Origin: Methylophaga sp.
Lineage (GTDB): Bacteria; Pseudomonadota; Gammaproteobacteria; Nitrosococcales; Methylophagaceae
Length of the DNA stretch: 64,000 nt
Direction of reading: 5' to 3'
Assembly: GCA_026988435.1 (NCBI GenBank)
Contig: JALSLH010000017.1
Coordinates: 1 to 64,000, forward strand
Notes under the pieces: generated by a model
Database searches by the model: none
The model's input: the letters and a program-made list of their open reading frames with translations, nothing else
What the model was told of the DNA's origin: nothing
Made by a program: the position numbers and the translations under genes
Shown here: one piece after another, positions 20,941 to 32,096 of the stretch
Position numbering within the stretch: position 1 is the stretch's first letter
Layout of the letters: every line of letters begins with the position of its first letter

Positions 20941-21684
20941 ATGGACCGCATGATTTATATTTCAATGAATGCTGCTCAGCAAACAATGCAAGCACAGGCA
21001 ACAAATAGTAATAATTTGGCCAATGTGAATACCACCGGTTTTAGACAAGATTTTGAGCAGTTTCGTAGTATGCCGGTTTTTGGTGAAGGCTTACCGACGC
21101 GTGTTTATTCAATGAGCGAACGTCCTGCTACCGATTATCAACAGGGTTCGATTCAATCAACAGGGCGTGAATTAGATATTTCAATTCAGGGTGAGGGCTT
21201 CATAGCTGTACAAGGTAAAGATGGTCGTGAAGGCTATTCTCGTGCAGGAGATTTACATGTAACAGCCACGGGGCAATTAGTTACTGGAACGGGGCTAGCA
21301 GTATTAGGTGAAGGCGGTCCCATTGCAATACCACCATCAGAAAAAATAGAAATTGGATCAGATGGCACGCTATCTGTTCGCCCTATTGGTGCGGATGCGA
21401 ATGCATTAGCTGTATTAGACCGCATTAAATTAGTTAAGCCGGAACTTAGTAATGTATTTAAAGATAGTGATGGTTTAATGCGAATGCGTGATGGTAGTAC
21501 AGCACCGCTAGATGCGACTATAAAAATAGCCTCAGGCACATTGGAAAGTAGCAATGTTAATGCCGTAGGTGCCTTAGTAAAAATGATTGAATTGCAGCGC
21601 CAGTACGAGATGCAAGTCAAAATGATGAAGTCAGCAGATGATAATAGTGCAGCATCGGCACGCTTGTTGCAACTTGGTGGTTAA
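20941..21684 (+). CDS. flgF: Flagellar proximal rod protein FlgF
   Basis: '[37 protein letters not shown]'. Confidence 0.94.
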   Translation: MDRMIYISMNAAQQTMQAQATNSNNLANVNTTGFRQDFEQFRSMPVFGEGLPTRVYSMSERPATDYQQGSIQSTGRELDISIQGEGFIAVQGKDGREGYSRAGDLHVTATGQLVTGTGLAVLGEGGPIAIPPSEKIEIGSDGTLSVRPIGADANALAVLDRIKLVKPELSNVFKDSDGLMRMRDGSTAPLDATIKIASGTLESSNVNAVGALVKMIELQRQYEMQVKMMKSADDNSAASARLLQLGG

Positions 21685-21736
21685 GATGCATTTAAACGCG
21701 ATAAAGCGTCAAAATAATGGTAGAAGGTAACAAATT

Positions 21737-22522
21737 ATGAATCAAGCATTATGGATTGCTAAAACAGGACTCGATGCCCAGCAAACACGGATGTCAGTTA
21801 TTTCTAATAACTTGGCCAATGTGAATACAACAGGGTTTAAACAAGATCGTGCCGTATTTGAAGATTTACTTTATCAAACGGTACGTCAGCCTGGCGCACA
21901 ATCTTCTGGTAACACTCAATTACCATCAGGTTTATTGGTGGGTACAGGTGTACGTACAGTAGCAACAGAGAAATTACATACACAAGGTAATATCGTACAA
22001 ACGGGTAATGCCTTAGATATGGCGATTCAAGGTCGTGGTTTTTTTCAAATATTAATGCCCGATGGTGCGTTGTCATATACACGTGATGGCACATTTCAGA
22101 TAGATTCAACAGGTCAAATGGTGATGTCAAATGGCTATCCGTTAGAACCTGCTATAACCATTCCTACTGATGCACAAAGTGTCACGATTGGGAGTGATGG
22201 TTCAGTCAGTGTTGTACAAGCAGGCCAAACATCTCCTACGGTTGTGGGCAATGTTCAATTAGCTGATTTTGTGAATCCAACAGGCTTACAAGCAATTGGT
22301 GAAAATTTATATAAAGAAACGGGTGCAAGTGGGAGTGCGATAACAGGCACGCCGGGTCTATCAGGAATTGGTTCGGTTGCAGGTGGTGCACTAGAAACAT
22401 CAAATGTAAACGTGGTAACTGAGCTGATCAATATGATTGAAACTCAGCGTGCTTATGAAATGAATTCAAAAGCGATATCAACAGCAGATCAGATGTTGCA
22501 GTATGCAAGTCAAAATCTTTAG
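21737..22522 (+). CDS. flgG: Flagellar distal rod protein FlgG
   Basis: '[47 protein letters not shown]'. Confidence 0.96.
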   Translation: MNQALWIAKTGLDAQQTRMSVISNNLANVNTTGFKQDRAVFEDLLYQTVRQPGAQSSGNTQLPSGLLVGTGVRTVATEKLHTQGNIVQTGNALDMAIQGRGFFQILMPDGALSYTRDGTFQIDSTGQMVMSNGYPLEPAITIPTDAQSVTIGSDGSVSVVQAGQTSPTVVGNVQLADFVNPTGLQAIGENLYKETGASGSAITGTPGLSGIGSVAGGALETSNVNVVTELINMIETQRAYEMNSKAISTADQMLQYASQNL

Positions 22523-22544
22523 TAAGAGTGCATAGGGTTTTATT

Positions 22545-23252
22545 ATGAAACGAGTCATACACATTCTACTTTTTGCAAGCCTTATTGTTATGACAGGCTG
22601 TGTAAAAACGGCTGCTAAACGTGATCCGGCTTATGCTTCTGTTCGCCCCGTGGCTGTTGCCCCGCAAACCAAAAATGATGGTGCTATTTTTGATGTCAGT
22701 AAAAATGTATCGTTATTTGAAGATTATCGTGCACGTCGTGTGGGTGATATTTTAACAGTCAAACTAAATGAAAAAACAGAAGCTGAAAAAGCAACAGAAA
22801 CAAAGATTGCCAAAAATAATAGTAATAGTATTACCAACCCAACAATATTTGGCACAACACCCGAATTTGATTTACCGGGCATTTTACCTTTAGCCAATAC
22901 TAAAAAAAATAATTTAGCCTTTAATTTGGGGTCCACACATAACTTTAAAGGTGCGGGTGACAGTGATCAAAGTAATAAATTAACAGGCGATATTAGTGTC
23001 TCAGTTGTTGAAGTTTTACCTAACGGCAACTTAGTTATTCGAGGTGAAAAAGTAATCACAATTAATCAGGGCAATGAATATATTCGTATCTCAGGCATGA
23101 TCAGTCCACGTGATATTGATGCTGATAATACAGTCTCTTCTAAGCGTATTGCTGATGCACAAATTGCCTATGTGGGCGACGGACCGACCAATGATGCCAA
23201 TGTTGTTGGCTGGCTTGGGCGTTTCTTTTTAAGCTCATTGATGCCGTTTTAA
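22545..23252 (+). CDS. flgH: Flagellar L-ring lipoprotein FlgH
   Basis: Lipobox-like 'VMTGCV', 'LFEDYRARRVGDILTVKLNEKTEAEK'. Confidence 0.95.
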   Translation: MKRVIHILLFASLIVMTGCVKTAAKRDPAYASVRPVAVAPQTKNDGAIFDVSKNVSLFEDYRARRVGDILTVKLNEKTEAEKATETKIAKNNSNSITNPTIFGTTPEFDLPGILPLANTKKNNLAFNLGSTHNFKGAGDSDQSNKLTGDISVSVVEVLPNGNLVIRGEKVITINQGNEYIRISGMISPRDIDADNTVSSKRIADAQIAYVGDGPTNDANVVGWLGRFFLSSLMPF

Positions 23253-23258
23253 GAGGCA

Positions 23259-24359
23259 ATGAAAATGAAAATAAGAGTAATATTGTTAGCTTTTATCACG
23301 CTTGTTTTGTCAAGTGTTGTACAAGCAGAACGAATTAAAGATTTAGCATCTATTGCAGGCGTCCGGAACAATCAGTTGGTGGGATATGGATTGGTTGTTG
23401 GATTAAACGGCACAGGAGACAAAACTAAGTTTACTGGACAAAGTCTACGTACAATGCTGCGGGAATTAGGGATTACACTGCCGCCGGGCACCGATCCAAA
23501 AAGTAAAAATGTTGCAGCGGTTGCTGTTCATACCGACTTACCGGCATTTGTTAAACCCGGTCAAACAATTGACGTAACGATTTCATCGCTAGGCGATGCA
23601 AAAAGCTTGCGTGGTGGTAGTTTGATTATGACGCCATTGAAAGGTATTGATGGTCAAATATATGCGATAGCACAAGGTAACTTAGTCGTGGGCGGGTTTG
23701 GGGCGGAAGCAGGAGACGGTTCTCGCGTTACAGTAAACATTCCCAGTGCAGGTCGAATTCCTAATGGTGCAACTGTAGAGCGCACTGTGGGCAATGCTTT
23801 TAATGTGGGTGATTCTATTATTTTGAATTTACATCAAGCTGATTTTACGACGGCAAGTCGTCTAACAGATGCAATTAATTTTACATTAGGTAAAGGTAGT
23901 GCCAGAGCGATGGATGCCTTATCAATAAAGGTGAATGCGCCTCGTGATCCTAGTCAACGTGTTCCCTTTTTATCTCTAGTAGAAAACCTTGAACTTAGCC
24001 CCGGGGAAGCCGCGGCTAAAATTGTTGTAAATTCACGCACGGGTACCATTGTCATTGGTCAAAACGTTAGAGTCAGCCCCGTTGCGGTAACACACGGTAA
24101 CTTATCCGTTACTATTTCAGCTAATGCAGAAGTCAGTCAGCCTAATGCCTTGTCTAATGGTGAGACAGTCGTTACCCCTAATTTTGATGTTGAAGTGACT
24201 GAAGAAGACAGCCGTATGTTTGTCTTCAACCCCGGTGTTTCATTAGATGAAATAGTACGAGCAGTGAATCAAGTAGGTGCCGCGCCGGGTGATTTAGTCG
24301 CTATTTTAGAAGCAATGAAGCAAGCTGGCGCGCTTAGAGCTGAATTAATAATAATCTAA
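23259..24359 (+). CDS. flgI: Flagellar P-ring protein FlgI
   Basis: '[32 protein letters not shown]'. Confidence 0.96.
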   Translation: MKMKIRVILLAFITLVLSSVVQAERIKDLASIAGVRNNQLVGYGLVVGLNGTGDKTKFTGQSLRTMLRELGITLPPGTDPKSKNVAAVAVHTDLPAFVKPGQTIDVTISSLGDAKSLRGGSLIMTPLKGIDGQIYAIAQGNLVVGGFGAEAGDGSRVTVNIPSAGRIPNGATVERTVGNAFNVGDSIILNLHQADFTTASRLTDAINFTLGKGSARAMDALSIKVNAPRDPSQRVPFLSLVENLELSPGEAAAKIVVNSRTGTIVIGQNVRVSPVAVTHGNLSVTISANAEVSQPNALSNGETVVTPNFDVEVTEEDSRMFVFNPGVSLDEIVRAVNQVGAAPGDLVAILEAMKQAGALRAELIII

Positions 24360-24364
24360 TTATT

Positions 24365-25375
24365 ATGTCTGTAAACACACATATAGCCCAAACTGCAGTC
24401 GACTTTCAAGGCCTTGCCGAGCTTCGAAGATCATCAAATAACGATAAAAATGATGCAGAAACCATGCGACAAGTGGCGGGGCAATTTGAATCATTATTTG
24501 TCAATATGATGCTAAAAAGTATGCGGCAGGCGAGTTTAGGTGATGGCATTTTTGATAGTTCACAAAGTGATATGTATCGAGATATGGCCGATCAACAATT
24601 GGCAATGGATCTATCGTCGAATGGTGGATTAGGTTTACAAGATGTCATCATCCGTCAATTAGGCGGCCATGTTGATACTAAGCCTGCAGGCATTAATAAT
24701 GGCCCCCAAAGTTATAGTATTGATACGGTAACCAGAAGGCCTAAACTAGAAAAACAGGTACTCAGAGCCGTAGAGCAAGAAATTACGCAGGTGGCAGCAG
24801 CAAGCAATGCTCAACATAAAGGTGTAGAAACTATTTCTGCACCCAAAGAAGTCACTTTTGATTCACCAGAAAGCTTTATTACACAACTCTGGCCGATGGC
24901 CAAACAAGCTGCAGATAAGTTAGGTGTCGCACCAGAAGTTATTTTATCCCAAGCGGCACTAGAAACAGGTTGGGGTAAGCATGTTATTCATAAAGCCGAT
25001 GGTCAATCTAGCCACAATTTATTTAACATTAAAGCAGATAGCCGTTGGCAAGGTGATTCAGCTACAAAAGGCACACTTGAATATCGAGATGGCGTTGCAG
25101 TTAAAGAACAAGCAAAATTCAGATCGTATGATTCTTATCAACAAAGTTTTGATGACTATATTAACTTTTTGCAAACACAGCCTCGCTATCAAGATGCATT
25201 AAAACAGACAGCGAACCCAGATAAATTTATCGAAGGTTTGCATAAAGCAGGTTATGCAACGGACCCCGCCTATTCCGACAAAATAAAACGAATTATGCGA
25301 AGTGACACCTTGGCACAATTATCGCAACCATCTAGGTATTCATACAACGTCGACAATTTGACGGATAGAGGTTAA
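24365..25375 (+). CDS. flgJ: FlgJ, rod cap plus C-terminal glucosaminidase domain
   Basis: 'QFESLFVNMMLKSMRQAS' rod domain and 'ILSQAALETGWGKH...NLFNIKAD' muramidase domain. Confidence 0.95.
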   Translation: MSVNTHIAQTAVDFQGLAELRRSSNNDKNDAETMRQVAGQFESLFVNMMLKSMRQASLGDGIFDSSQSDMYRDMADQQLAMDLSSNGGLGLQDVIIRQLGGHVDTKPAGINNGPQSYSIDTVTRRPKLEKQVLRAVEQEITQVAAASNAQHKGVETISAPKEVTFDSPESFITQLWPMAKQAADKLGVAPEVILSQAALETGWGKHVIHKADGQSSHNLFNIKADSRWQGDSATKGTLEYRDGVAVKEQAKFRSYDSYQQSFDDYINFLQTQPRYQDALKQTANPDKFIEGLHKAGYATDPAYSDKIKRIMRSDTLAQLSQPSRYSYNVDNLTDRG

Positions 25376-25378
25376 ACC

Positions 25379-27043
25379 ATGAGTCTATTAAATGTTGGGG
25401 TGTCAGCCCTACTTACATCACAAGGTTCGTTAGCAACGACCAGTCAGAATATTAGCAATGTTAATACTGAAGGCTATAACCGCCAACGCGCAGAACATGT
25501 TACCAGAGCTGCCAATTTCCAAGGAGCCTATTATATTGGAACAGGCGTTACGATAGGTGGTGTTGAGCGTATTTATGATAATTTTATTGCCTCACAAGTT
25601 AGAACATATACATCACAAGAATCGCAGCAAGATACCTTCTTAAAATTTTCAAGACAAATAGATGATTTATTGGGATCGCCTCAGTTAGGATTGGATAGCG
25701 GATTAGAGTCTTTTTTTAATGCGGTGCATGAAGTTGCAAACAACCCAACTTCCATTTCTGCTCGACAAGTGATGTTGACAGAAGGTGAAATATTAGCAAA
25801 TCGTTTTAATACACTTGATAAACAATTAGGAGAATTTGATAAACAAGTTGATAATTTATTGTCTGTTTCTATCAAAGACATTAATAGTTTATCTAAAGGT
25901 ATTGCCGATTTGAATGCCGCTATTATTGCAGCAGGTGCATCAGGAACGGGCGACCAACCCAACGATTTATTAGATAAGCGTGACAAACTCATAAATGATT
26001 TGTCTAAATTTACTTCGGTCAATATTATTCCAGAAGACACGGGAGCACTGACGGTTCTAGTGGGAAATGGACAAGCGTTAGTGGTGGGAACAGCCAATAT
26101 TGAATTACATGAGATTGTAGATTCCTCAACAAATCCTGTACGAGTAGGCATTGGTTATGGTCCTGCTCAAATAGATGTCTCAGCCCAGTTAACGGGAGGC
26201 AGTATCGGTGGCGCTTTACAGGTAAGAAGTGATGTTATTGACTCAGCTCGAACAGAGCTTGATGCGTTAGCACTGGGTGTTACGACTAGTTTCAATGCGC
26301 AACATAGAAAAGGCGTAAGCTTAAATGGCACTATTGGCGGTGATCTTTTTACAGTGGCAACGCCCCCAGCAACGACAGATGCAGGTAGTATCCGGCTAGC
26401 AATATCTGATCCTAGAGATCTTGCCATTGCTTTCCCGGTAGGTGTAACAAATACGTCGGTGACAGGCTCAGGACAAATTGAAATTGCCAGTATTGATGCG
26501 ACGCCCCCACTAGCATTAACTTTACCGATCACGCTGACCTTTGATTCTGCGACCAATCAATACACAGCGACAGATGGCGTAAATCCAGCCGTTACCATTG
26601 CTTATGATCCTAGTAGCGATGGTGGAAAATCAGTTTCGCTTACAGCACCAATGGCAGAGTTAACGCTAGTTCTTAATGGCATTCCTGCTAACGGTGATAT
26701 TATTACTCTGGGTAGCAGCAGCGCGATTGGCGACAATAGAAATGCCTTAGCACTCGCTGATCTTCAAATAGCAAAAACACTGAACGGCGGCACACAATCT
26801 TTTGCTGATTCTTACGGGGTTACCGTTGCAAATGTAGCCACACGTACACATCAAGCCGAGATTGGACAAAAAACACAGCAAGGTTTATTAGATCAGGTTA
26901 ATTTGCGCCACGAAAGCCTATCAGGGGTTAATTTAGATGAAGAAGCCGCCAACCTGATTAAATTTCAGCAAGCTTATCAAGCGGCATCACAAATTATTAC
27001 TGTGTCAAACACGGTGTTTAATGCCTTAATTAATGCTGTGTAG
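25379..27043 (+). CDS. flgK: Flagellar hook-associated protein FlgK
   Basis: 'QGSLATTSQNISNVNTEGYNRQRAEH' and C-terminal 'NLIKFQQAYQAASQIITVSNTVFNALINAV'. Confidence 0.95.
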   Translation: MSLLNVGVSALLTSQGSLATTSQNISNVNTEGYNRQRAEHVTRAANFQGAYYIGTGVTIGGVERIYDNFIASQVRTYTSQESQQDTFLKFSRQIDDLLGSPQLGLDSGLESFFNAVHEVANNPTSISARQVMLTEGEILANRFNTLDKQLGEFDKQVDNLLSVSIKDINSLSKGIADLNAAIIAAGASGTGDQPNDLLDKRDKLINDLSKFTSVNIIPEDTGALTVLVGNGQALVVGTANIELHEIVDSSTNPVRVGIGYGPAQIDVSAQLTGGSIGGALQVRSDVIDSARTELDALALGVTTSFNAQHRKGVSLNGTIGGDLFTVATPPATTDAGSIRLAISDPRDLAIAFPVGVTNTSVTGSGQIEIASIDATPPLALTLPITLTFDSATNQYTATDGVNPAVTIAYDPSSDGGKSVSLTAPMAELTLVLNGIPANGDIITLGSSSAIGDNRNALALADLQIAKTLNGGTQSFADSYGVTVANVATRTHQAEIGQKTQQGLLDQVNLRHESLSGVNLDEEAANLIKFQQAYQAASQIITVSNTVFNALINAV

Positions 27044-27054
27044 GAGATAATATC

Positions 27055-28242
27055 ATGCGAATATCAACAGGTTATCTATTTCAACAAAACTTAACTGCAA
27101 TGCTAAATCAACAAGCTCAGCTGGGTAATACGCAACTGAAAATTTCAACGGGTAAGAACATCTTAAATCCATCAGATAATCCTGTTGGTGCAGTAGAAAT
27201 ATTAAACTTACAAAGAGAGATAAATTTATCAGAACAATATTTGACTAATGCCGACAAAGCAGAAAATAGTTTAACGCTAGAAGAGGGCGTGTTAGATAGT
27301 TCGGTTAATATCTTGCAACGAATACGTGAACTCTCTGTGCAGGGATTAAATGACAGTAATGGTCAATCTGATCGTCGTGCGATTGCTCAAGAAATTACGC
27401 AATTAAATAAACAACTTTTATCATTAGCCAATACGCAAGATTCAAGTGGCAATTATTTATTTTCAGGTTATAAATCAGAAACACAACCCTATACTTCTAT
27501 CGGGGCAAGTTATGCCGGTGATAGTGGACAGCGTAATTTGCAAGTTGGAGCCGGTGTTTTAATTGAAACAAATGATCCGGGTAATAGGGTGTTTGAAGCC
27601 GGACACGTGCAAACAAGTGTCGATAGCACTGCCGCAACAGATTCAACATTAACGATTACTCAAATGGGAAAAAATAATTCGATTCCTGTTAGCTCAACAG
27701 TAGATGTTAATTTCAACCCCGGCACAAATACGCTAACAGTTACAATGGGGGCATTAACTCAAACAGTAAGTCCTTATGCTGCAGGTGATGAGGTTAAATT
27801 AACCGATCTAAATGCTGGGTTTCCTGATTTCACTTTGAAGTTAGAAGGCAATTTAACGGCAAATGATACACATCAATTATCAACCGTGACCACAGAGCAA
27901 ACGATATTTAAAACCATTAATGAGTTTGCCGTGGCATTAAGCAATAACACCGTCAGTTCAAATGACTCACCTAATAATGGTGATTTTCTGACTAATATTT
28001 CAACCGCACTAGATACGATAGTCGATACCCAAGCAAAAGTAGGTGCTCGAATTAATATTATCGATCAGCAACGTGGCATCAATGAAGGACTAACCATCAA
28101 TCTAAAGAAAACCCTGTCACAAATTCAAGATTTAGATTATGCAGAAGCGATATCAACATTAAAGCTTCAAGAAATAGGCCTGCAAGCATCACAGCAAACA
28201 TTTTCACGCGTTCAGAACTTATCATTATTTAACTTTCTTTAA
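27055..28242 (+). CDS. flgL: Flagellar hook-associated protein FlgL
   Basis: 'MRISTGYLFQQNLTAMLNQQAQLGNTQLKISTGKNILNPSDNP'. Confidence 0.95.
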   Translation: MRISTGYLFQQNLTAMLNQQAQLGNTQLKISTGKNILNPSDNPVGAVEILNLQREINLSEQYLTNADKAENSLTLEEGVLDSSVNILQRIRELSVQGLNDSNGQSDRRAIAQEITQLNKQLLSLANTQDSSGNYLFSGYKSETQPYTSIGASYAGDSGQRNLQVGAGVLIETNDPGNRVFEAGHVQTSVDSTAATDSTLTITQMGKNNSIPVSSTVDVNFNPGTNTLTVTMGALTQTVSPYAAGDEVKLTDLNAGFPDFTLKLEGNLTANDTHQLSTVTTEQTIFKTINEFAVALSNNTVSSNDSPNNGDFLTNISTALDTIVDTQAKVGARINIIDQQRGINEGLTINLKKTLSQIQDLDYAEAISTLKLQEIGLQASQQTFSRVQNLSLFNFL

Positions 28243-28290
28243 GACTGGTTGGTGTTCCTAACTATCTGATATTTAATATAAAATGCAATT

Positions 28291-28306
28291 TGGCACTGCT
28301 TTTGCT
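28291..28306 (+). promoter_or_regulatory. sigma54 promoter upstream of flagellin 1
   Basis: TGGCACTGCTTTTGCT, near-consensus -24/-12 with GG-N10-GC. Confidence 0.85.
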
Positions 28307-28390
28307 TTACACTGTTTAAGCAATGGCAATCTGTCAAAAAAATAACAGTTGAGTCATTGATTTATTAAATTTTAAAAAAAGGAAATAACG

Positions 28391-29833
28391 ATGGCTTCAG
28401 TAATTAATACTAATATCTCATCGCTAAACGCTCAAAATAATTTGTCACGCTCACAAGGCGAGCTGGCAACAGCAATTCAGCGTTTATCAACGGGCTTGCG
28501 TATCAACAGCGCCAAAGATGATGCCGCTGGCATGGCAATCTCAGAACGTATGACCACCCAAATTCGTGGCTTAAACCAAGCGGCACGAAACGCTAACGAT
28601 GGCGTATCTCTAGCACAAACAGCTGAAGGTGCGTTAGGTACTTCAGGTGACATTTTACAACGTATCCGTGAATTAGCGGTGCAATCAGCTAACGCTACAA
28701 ACAGCGGTAGTGACAGAAAAGCACTACAAGCTGAAGTAGGGCAATTAGTCTCGGAATTAGGGCGTATTGCCGAATCAACCAGCTTTAATGGTCGTAACCT
28801 TTTAGATGGCTCATTTGGAGTGGCACAATTTCAAGTGGGTGCTAATGCCAATGAAACTATTCAGGCAACAATGGTTAACCTAACTACAAATAAATACGGC
28901 ACCAATCAGAATGAAAGTGTGTTCCTGGACGCTAAAGATACATTGGCTAATGCACAAACAGGCGTAGACTTTGATGTGCAAGGCGATAAAACCAAAACAA
29001 TCACCGTTAATGCGGGTGAATCTGCGAAAACAGTTGCCACAGCGATTAATGCGGTTACTGATGATACCGGTGTGACGGCTTCTGCTTTAACCAGAAGTGA
29101 GTTGAAATTTACTACTGTTGGTGCTGTATCGTTAGATGTTATATCGAATAATACAACCGCCAAAACATTAACTTTTACGGTTGCAGCTGGGCCGGGTGGG
29201 CTTGATGCTGCGGTAACATCAATAAATGATGCTGCTTCAACAACGGGGGTGACGGCAAGATTAAATGATGCTGGCGATGGCGTTGTTTTGACTAACTCCA
29301 CCGGTGAATCAATTTCATTAACGAATAATAGCGCATCTGCAGCAGCAACAATTGCAAATGCATCGGGTGCGACATCATTTGGCACTACTCTAGCAATGGC
29401 TGCAGCTGGAGGCACAGGCGCTGTTGTCGGATATATAACGGCCGATTCATCAACTTCATTTGGTATGGATGGTGCTGCAAATGGATTTTTTGGAGCAGCG
29501 GAAGCATCAACATTAAATGCTGTTGCTAGTTTAGATATATCAAGTGTAGGAGGCGCAACACTGGCACTATCTATTGTTGATTCAGCATTAGATCGAATTA
29601 ATGGGCAGCGTGCTACTTTTGGTGCATTACAAAGTCGTTTTGAAAGCGCAGTATCGAATATTCAAATTGCATCAGAAAACTTAAGCGCAGCACGTAGCCG
29701 AATTCAAGATGCTGACTTTGCGGCCGAAACAGCTAATCTAACGCGGGCTCAAATTTTACAACAAGCAGGCACGGCGATGCTTTCTCAGGCTAATGCCATT
29801 CCACAAAATGTATTAAGTTTGTTACAAGGATAG
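28391..29833 (+). CDS. fliC: Flagellin (copy 1)
   Basis: Conserved flagellin N- and C-termini: '[22 protein letters not shown]...[16 protein letters not shown]', '[25 protein letters not shown]'. Confidence 0.96.
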   Translation: MASVINTNISSLNAQNNLSRSQGELATAIQRLSTGLRINSAKDDAAGMAISERMTTQIRGLNQAARNANDGVSLAQTAEGALGTSGDILQRIRELAVQSANATNSGSDRKALQAEVGQLVSELGRIAESTSFNGRNLLDGSFGVAQFQVGANANETIQATMVNLTTNKYGTNQNESVFLDAKDTLANAQTGVDFDVQGDKTKTITVNAGESAKTVATAINAVTDDTGVTASALTRSELKFTTVGAVSLDVISNNTTAKTLTFTVAAGPGGLDAAVTSINDAASTTGVTARLNDAGDGVVLTNSTGESISLTNNSASAAATIANASGATSFGTTLAMAAAGGTGAVVGYITADSSTSFGMDGAANGFFGAAEASTLNAVASLDISSVGGATLALSIVDSALDRINGQRATFGALQSRFESAVSNIQIASENLSAARSRIQDADFAAETANLTRAQILQQAGTAMLSQANAIPQNVLSLLQG

Positions 29834-29881
29834 AAGCATACATTTTAAGTTTATGGTTACCCTAGAACCATTCCTAAGCCC

Positions 29882-29977
29882 CGTCATCCCCGAGTTCTTT
29901 TGTCGGGGATCTATTTAAAACACAGATCCCGGCTAAGCTTGTGCTCAGCTTGACTGGGTAAAGCTTACTGGGATGAC
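29882..29977. repeat. GTCATCCCCG...GGGATGAC intergenic inverted repeat (copy 1)
   Basis: CGTCATCCCCGAGTTCTTTTGTCGGGGATCT ... ACTGGGATGAC; outer GTCAT/ATGAC and an internal stem-loop. Confidence 0.8.
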
Positions 29978-30054
29978 AAGGCATTTAGCGGTCAAATTTT
30001 GCCGCTTATTGTAAAAAAGGTGAAGTAGCTCTCAAAATAAGCCATAAAAGCGGC

Positions 30055-30081
30055 TAAAGTTTCCTAAAGCAGAACCGTTAA
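30055..30081 (+). promoter_or_regulatory. sigma28 (FliA) promoter upstream of flagellin 2
   Basis: TAAAGTTT-N11-ACCGTTAA versus consensus TAAAGTTT-N11-GCCGATAA. Confidence 0.8.
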
Positions 30082-30145
30082 GCTCTGTGCAAGCAGTAAA
30101 TACACCAATTCCGGTTGTATATCTGCTCATTTTAGGAGAGCTATC

Positions 30146-31606
30146 ATGGCTTCAGTAATTAATACTAATATTTCTTCAATCAATGCTCAACGTAATTTAC
30201 AATCTTCACAATCTTCATTAGCAACATCATTACAACGTTTGTCAACCGGTTTGCGTATCAATAGTGCCAAAGATGATGCGGCGGGTCTTGCGATTTCAGA
30301 ACGTTTCACTTCTCAAATTCGTGGTTTAAACCAAGCAGCACGTAACGCTAACGATGGTGTTTCATTGGCACAAACAGCTGAGGGTGCTTTAGGTACTTCA
30401 GGTGATATTTTACAACGTATTCGTGAATTAGCGGTGCAATCAGCAAATGCAACAAACAGTGGTAGTGACAGAAAAGCACTACAAGCTGAAGTAGGTCAAT
30501 TAGTATCGGAGTTAGGTCGAGTTGCAGAAACAACTAGTTTTAATGGTAAGAACTTATTAGATGGTTCTTTTGGTACAGCTCAATTCCAAGTGGGCGCAAA
30601 TGCAGGTGAAACTATTCAGGCGACAATGTCTAATTTCTCAACAAGTAAATACGGTAATAATCAACTCACTGGTGATAGCATTACTAACCTTGCAACTGCG
30701 GCAGCCACTCAAACAGGTGGTGCAATCACTATTAATGGTGCTGATGGTTCAAAAACGTATACGGCGGCGGCAGGTGAATCTGCTAAATCAGTTGCGGCAG
30801 GTATTTCAGCCCTTTCTGATAGTACGGGTGTTTCAGCAACGGCTAAAACGGTTGCTGATTTAACATTTGGTACAGTTGTTTCACAGTCATTGAAATTAAC
30901 GTCCGATAATACAACAGCAAAAACTATTTCTTTCACTGTGTCAGCGAATGATGCTGATGGGTTGGCGTCTGCAATTACAGCATTTAATGATGCATCATCA
31001 GAAACAGGTGTGACAGCGGCATTAAATGATGCTGGTAATGGAATAACACTAACTAATCAGTCGGGTGAGAACATTCTCATTGAGAATAACAATGCTCTTG
31101 CAGCTGATACTATAACACTTAAAACAGAAGGCGCAGGAGCGGGTATCACGGTAGCTGGGGCTGGAGTATTAACAGCTGCCGCTGTGGGTGTTGTAACAGG
31201 CAATGCTGATAGTTCATTTTCAATAAGTGATGCAACGGCAGCACCGACAAGCTTTTTTTCTGGAGCTGGCGTGAGTGATGCCTCTGATCTAAAAGCAGTA
31301 TCAACACTTGATGTTAGTGATGTTGATGGTGCTAATTTAGCCATAAATATTGTAGATAGTGCTTTATCTAGAATTAACGGACAACGTGCGAACTTTGGTG
31401 CCCTACAAAGTCGTTTTGAAAGTGCGGTGTCTAATATTCAAGTAACATCAGAAAACTTAAGTGCTTCACGTAGTCGTATTCGTGATGCTGACTTTGCCCA
31501 AGAAACTGCGAACTTAACTCGTTCACAAATCTTGCAACAAGCTGGTACTGCGATGCTTTCTCAAGCGAACTCTTTACCACAAAATGTATTGAGCTTATTA
31601 GGCTAG
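30146..31606 (+). CDS. fliC: Flagellin (copy 2)
   Basis: Near-identical termini to copy 1, divergent central region. Confidence 0.96.
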   Translation: MASVINTNISSINAQRNLQSSQSSLATSLQRLSTGLRINSAKDDAAGLAISERFTSQIRGLNQAARNANDGVSLAQTAEGALGTSGDILQRIRELAVQSANATNSGSDRKALQAEVGQLVSELGRVAETTSFNGKNLLDGSFGTAQFQVGANAGETIQATMSNFSTSKYGNNQLTGDSITNLATAAATQTGGAITINGADGSKTYTAAAGESAKSVAAGISALSDSTGVSATAKTVADLTFGTVVSQSLKLTSDNTTAKTISFTVSANDADGLASAITAFNDASSETGVTAALNDAGNGITLTNQSGENILIENNNALAADTITLKTEGAGAGITVAGAGVLTAAAVGVVTGNADSSFSISDATAAPTSFFSGAGVSDASDLKAVSTLDVSDVDGANLAINIVDSALSRINGQRANFGALQSRFESAVSNIQVTSENLSASRSRIRDADFAQETANLTRSQILQQAGTAMLSQANSLPQNVLSLLG

Positions 31607-31619
31607 TAGGAAAACGTAA

Positions 31620-31655
31620 TGATGGAGTCAAATACTGACTCCATCATTTCTTCTT
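31620..31655 (+). terminator. Rho-independent terminator after flagellin 2
   Basis: TGATGGAGTCA-AATAC-TGACTCCATCA then TTTCTTCTTT. Confidence 0.9.
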
Positions 31656-31678
31656 TGACTTATTGAGGAGAGCACGTG

Positions 31679-32071
31679 ATGGAAATTACAAGCAACCAAA
31701 TTAAACCGGTGACTTTAGAAGGTGTAAAACCGACTAAAGTTTCTGTCGCTGAGGCAGGGCAAAATAGTATGGAAAAATTCCAGGCTAGTAATGTGCCAGA
31801 GGTTAAAAACACAGAAAAAGAGACTGAAACACCTAAACAGGCAGGAAATTTGCAAGTAGCTGTAAGTCAAATAAATGACTATGTGCAGAATTTGCAACGT
31901 AATTTACAGTTTACGGTTGATGAAACAACGGGCAAGGATGTTGTCACAATTATTGACAGTGAAAGTAAAGAAGTGATCCGCCAATTACCCAGTGAAGAAG
32001 CATTGGAGTTGGCACGTCGGTTGGCAGAGAATAGAGAGGGTGGTGTGCAGTTGGTGAGCACCCAAGTTTAA
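31679..32071 (+). CDS. flaG: FlaG family protein
   Basis: 'LQFTVDETTGKDVVTIIDSESKEVIRQLPSEEALELARRL'. Confidence 0.92.
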   Translation: MEITSNQIKPVTLEGVKPTKVSVAEAGQNSMEKFQASNVPEVKNTEKETETPKQAGNLQVAVSQINDYVQNLQRNLQFTVDETTGKDVVTIIDSESKEVIRQLPSEEALELARRLAENREGGVQLVSTQV

Positions 32072-32096
32072 TTCTCATATAAGGGGAGATAACAAG

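Noticed and set aside
24981-25202. Plus-strand ORF 24981..25202 inside flgJ
   Set aside because: Out-of-frame overlap with the conserved glucosaminidase domain.
28906-31344. Minus-strand ORFs inside both flagellin genes (28906..29415, 30709..30936, 31057..31344) and the + frame ORF 30561..30863
   Set aside because: Overlap well-supported flagellin frames; Ala/Val/Thr-rich shadow translation.
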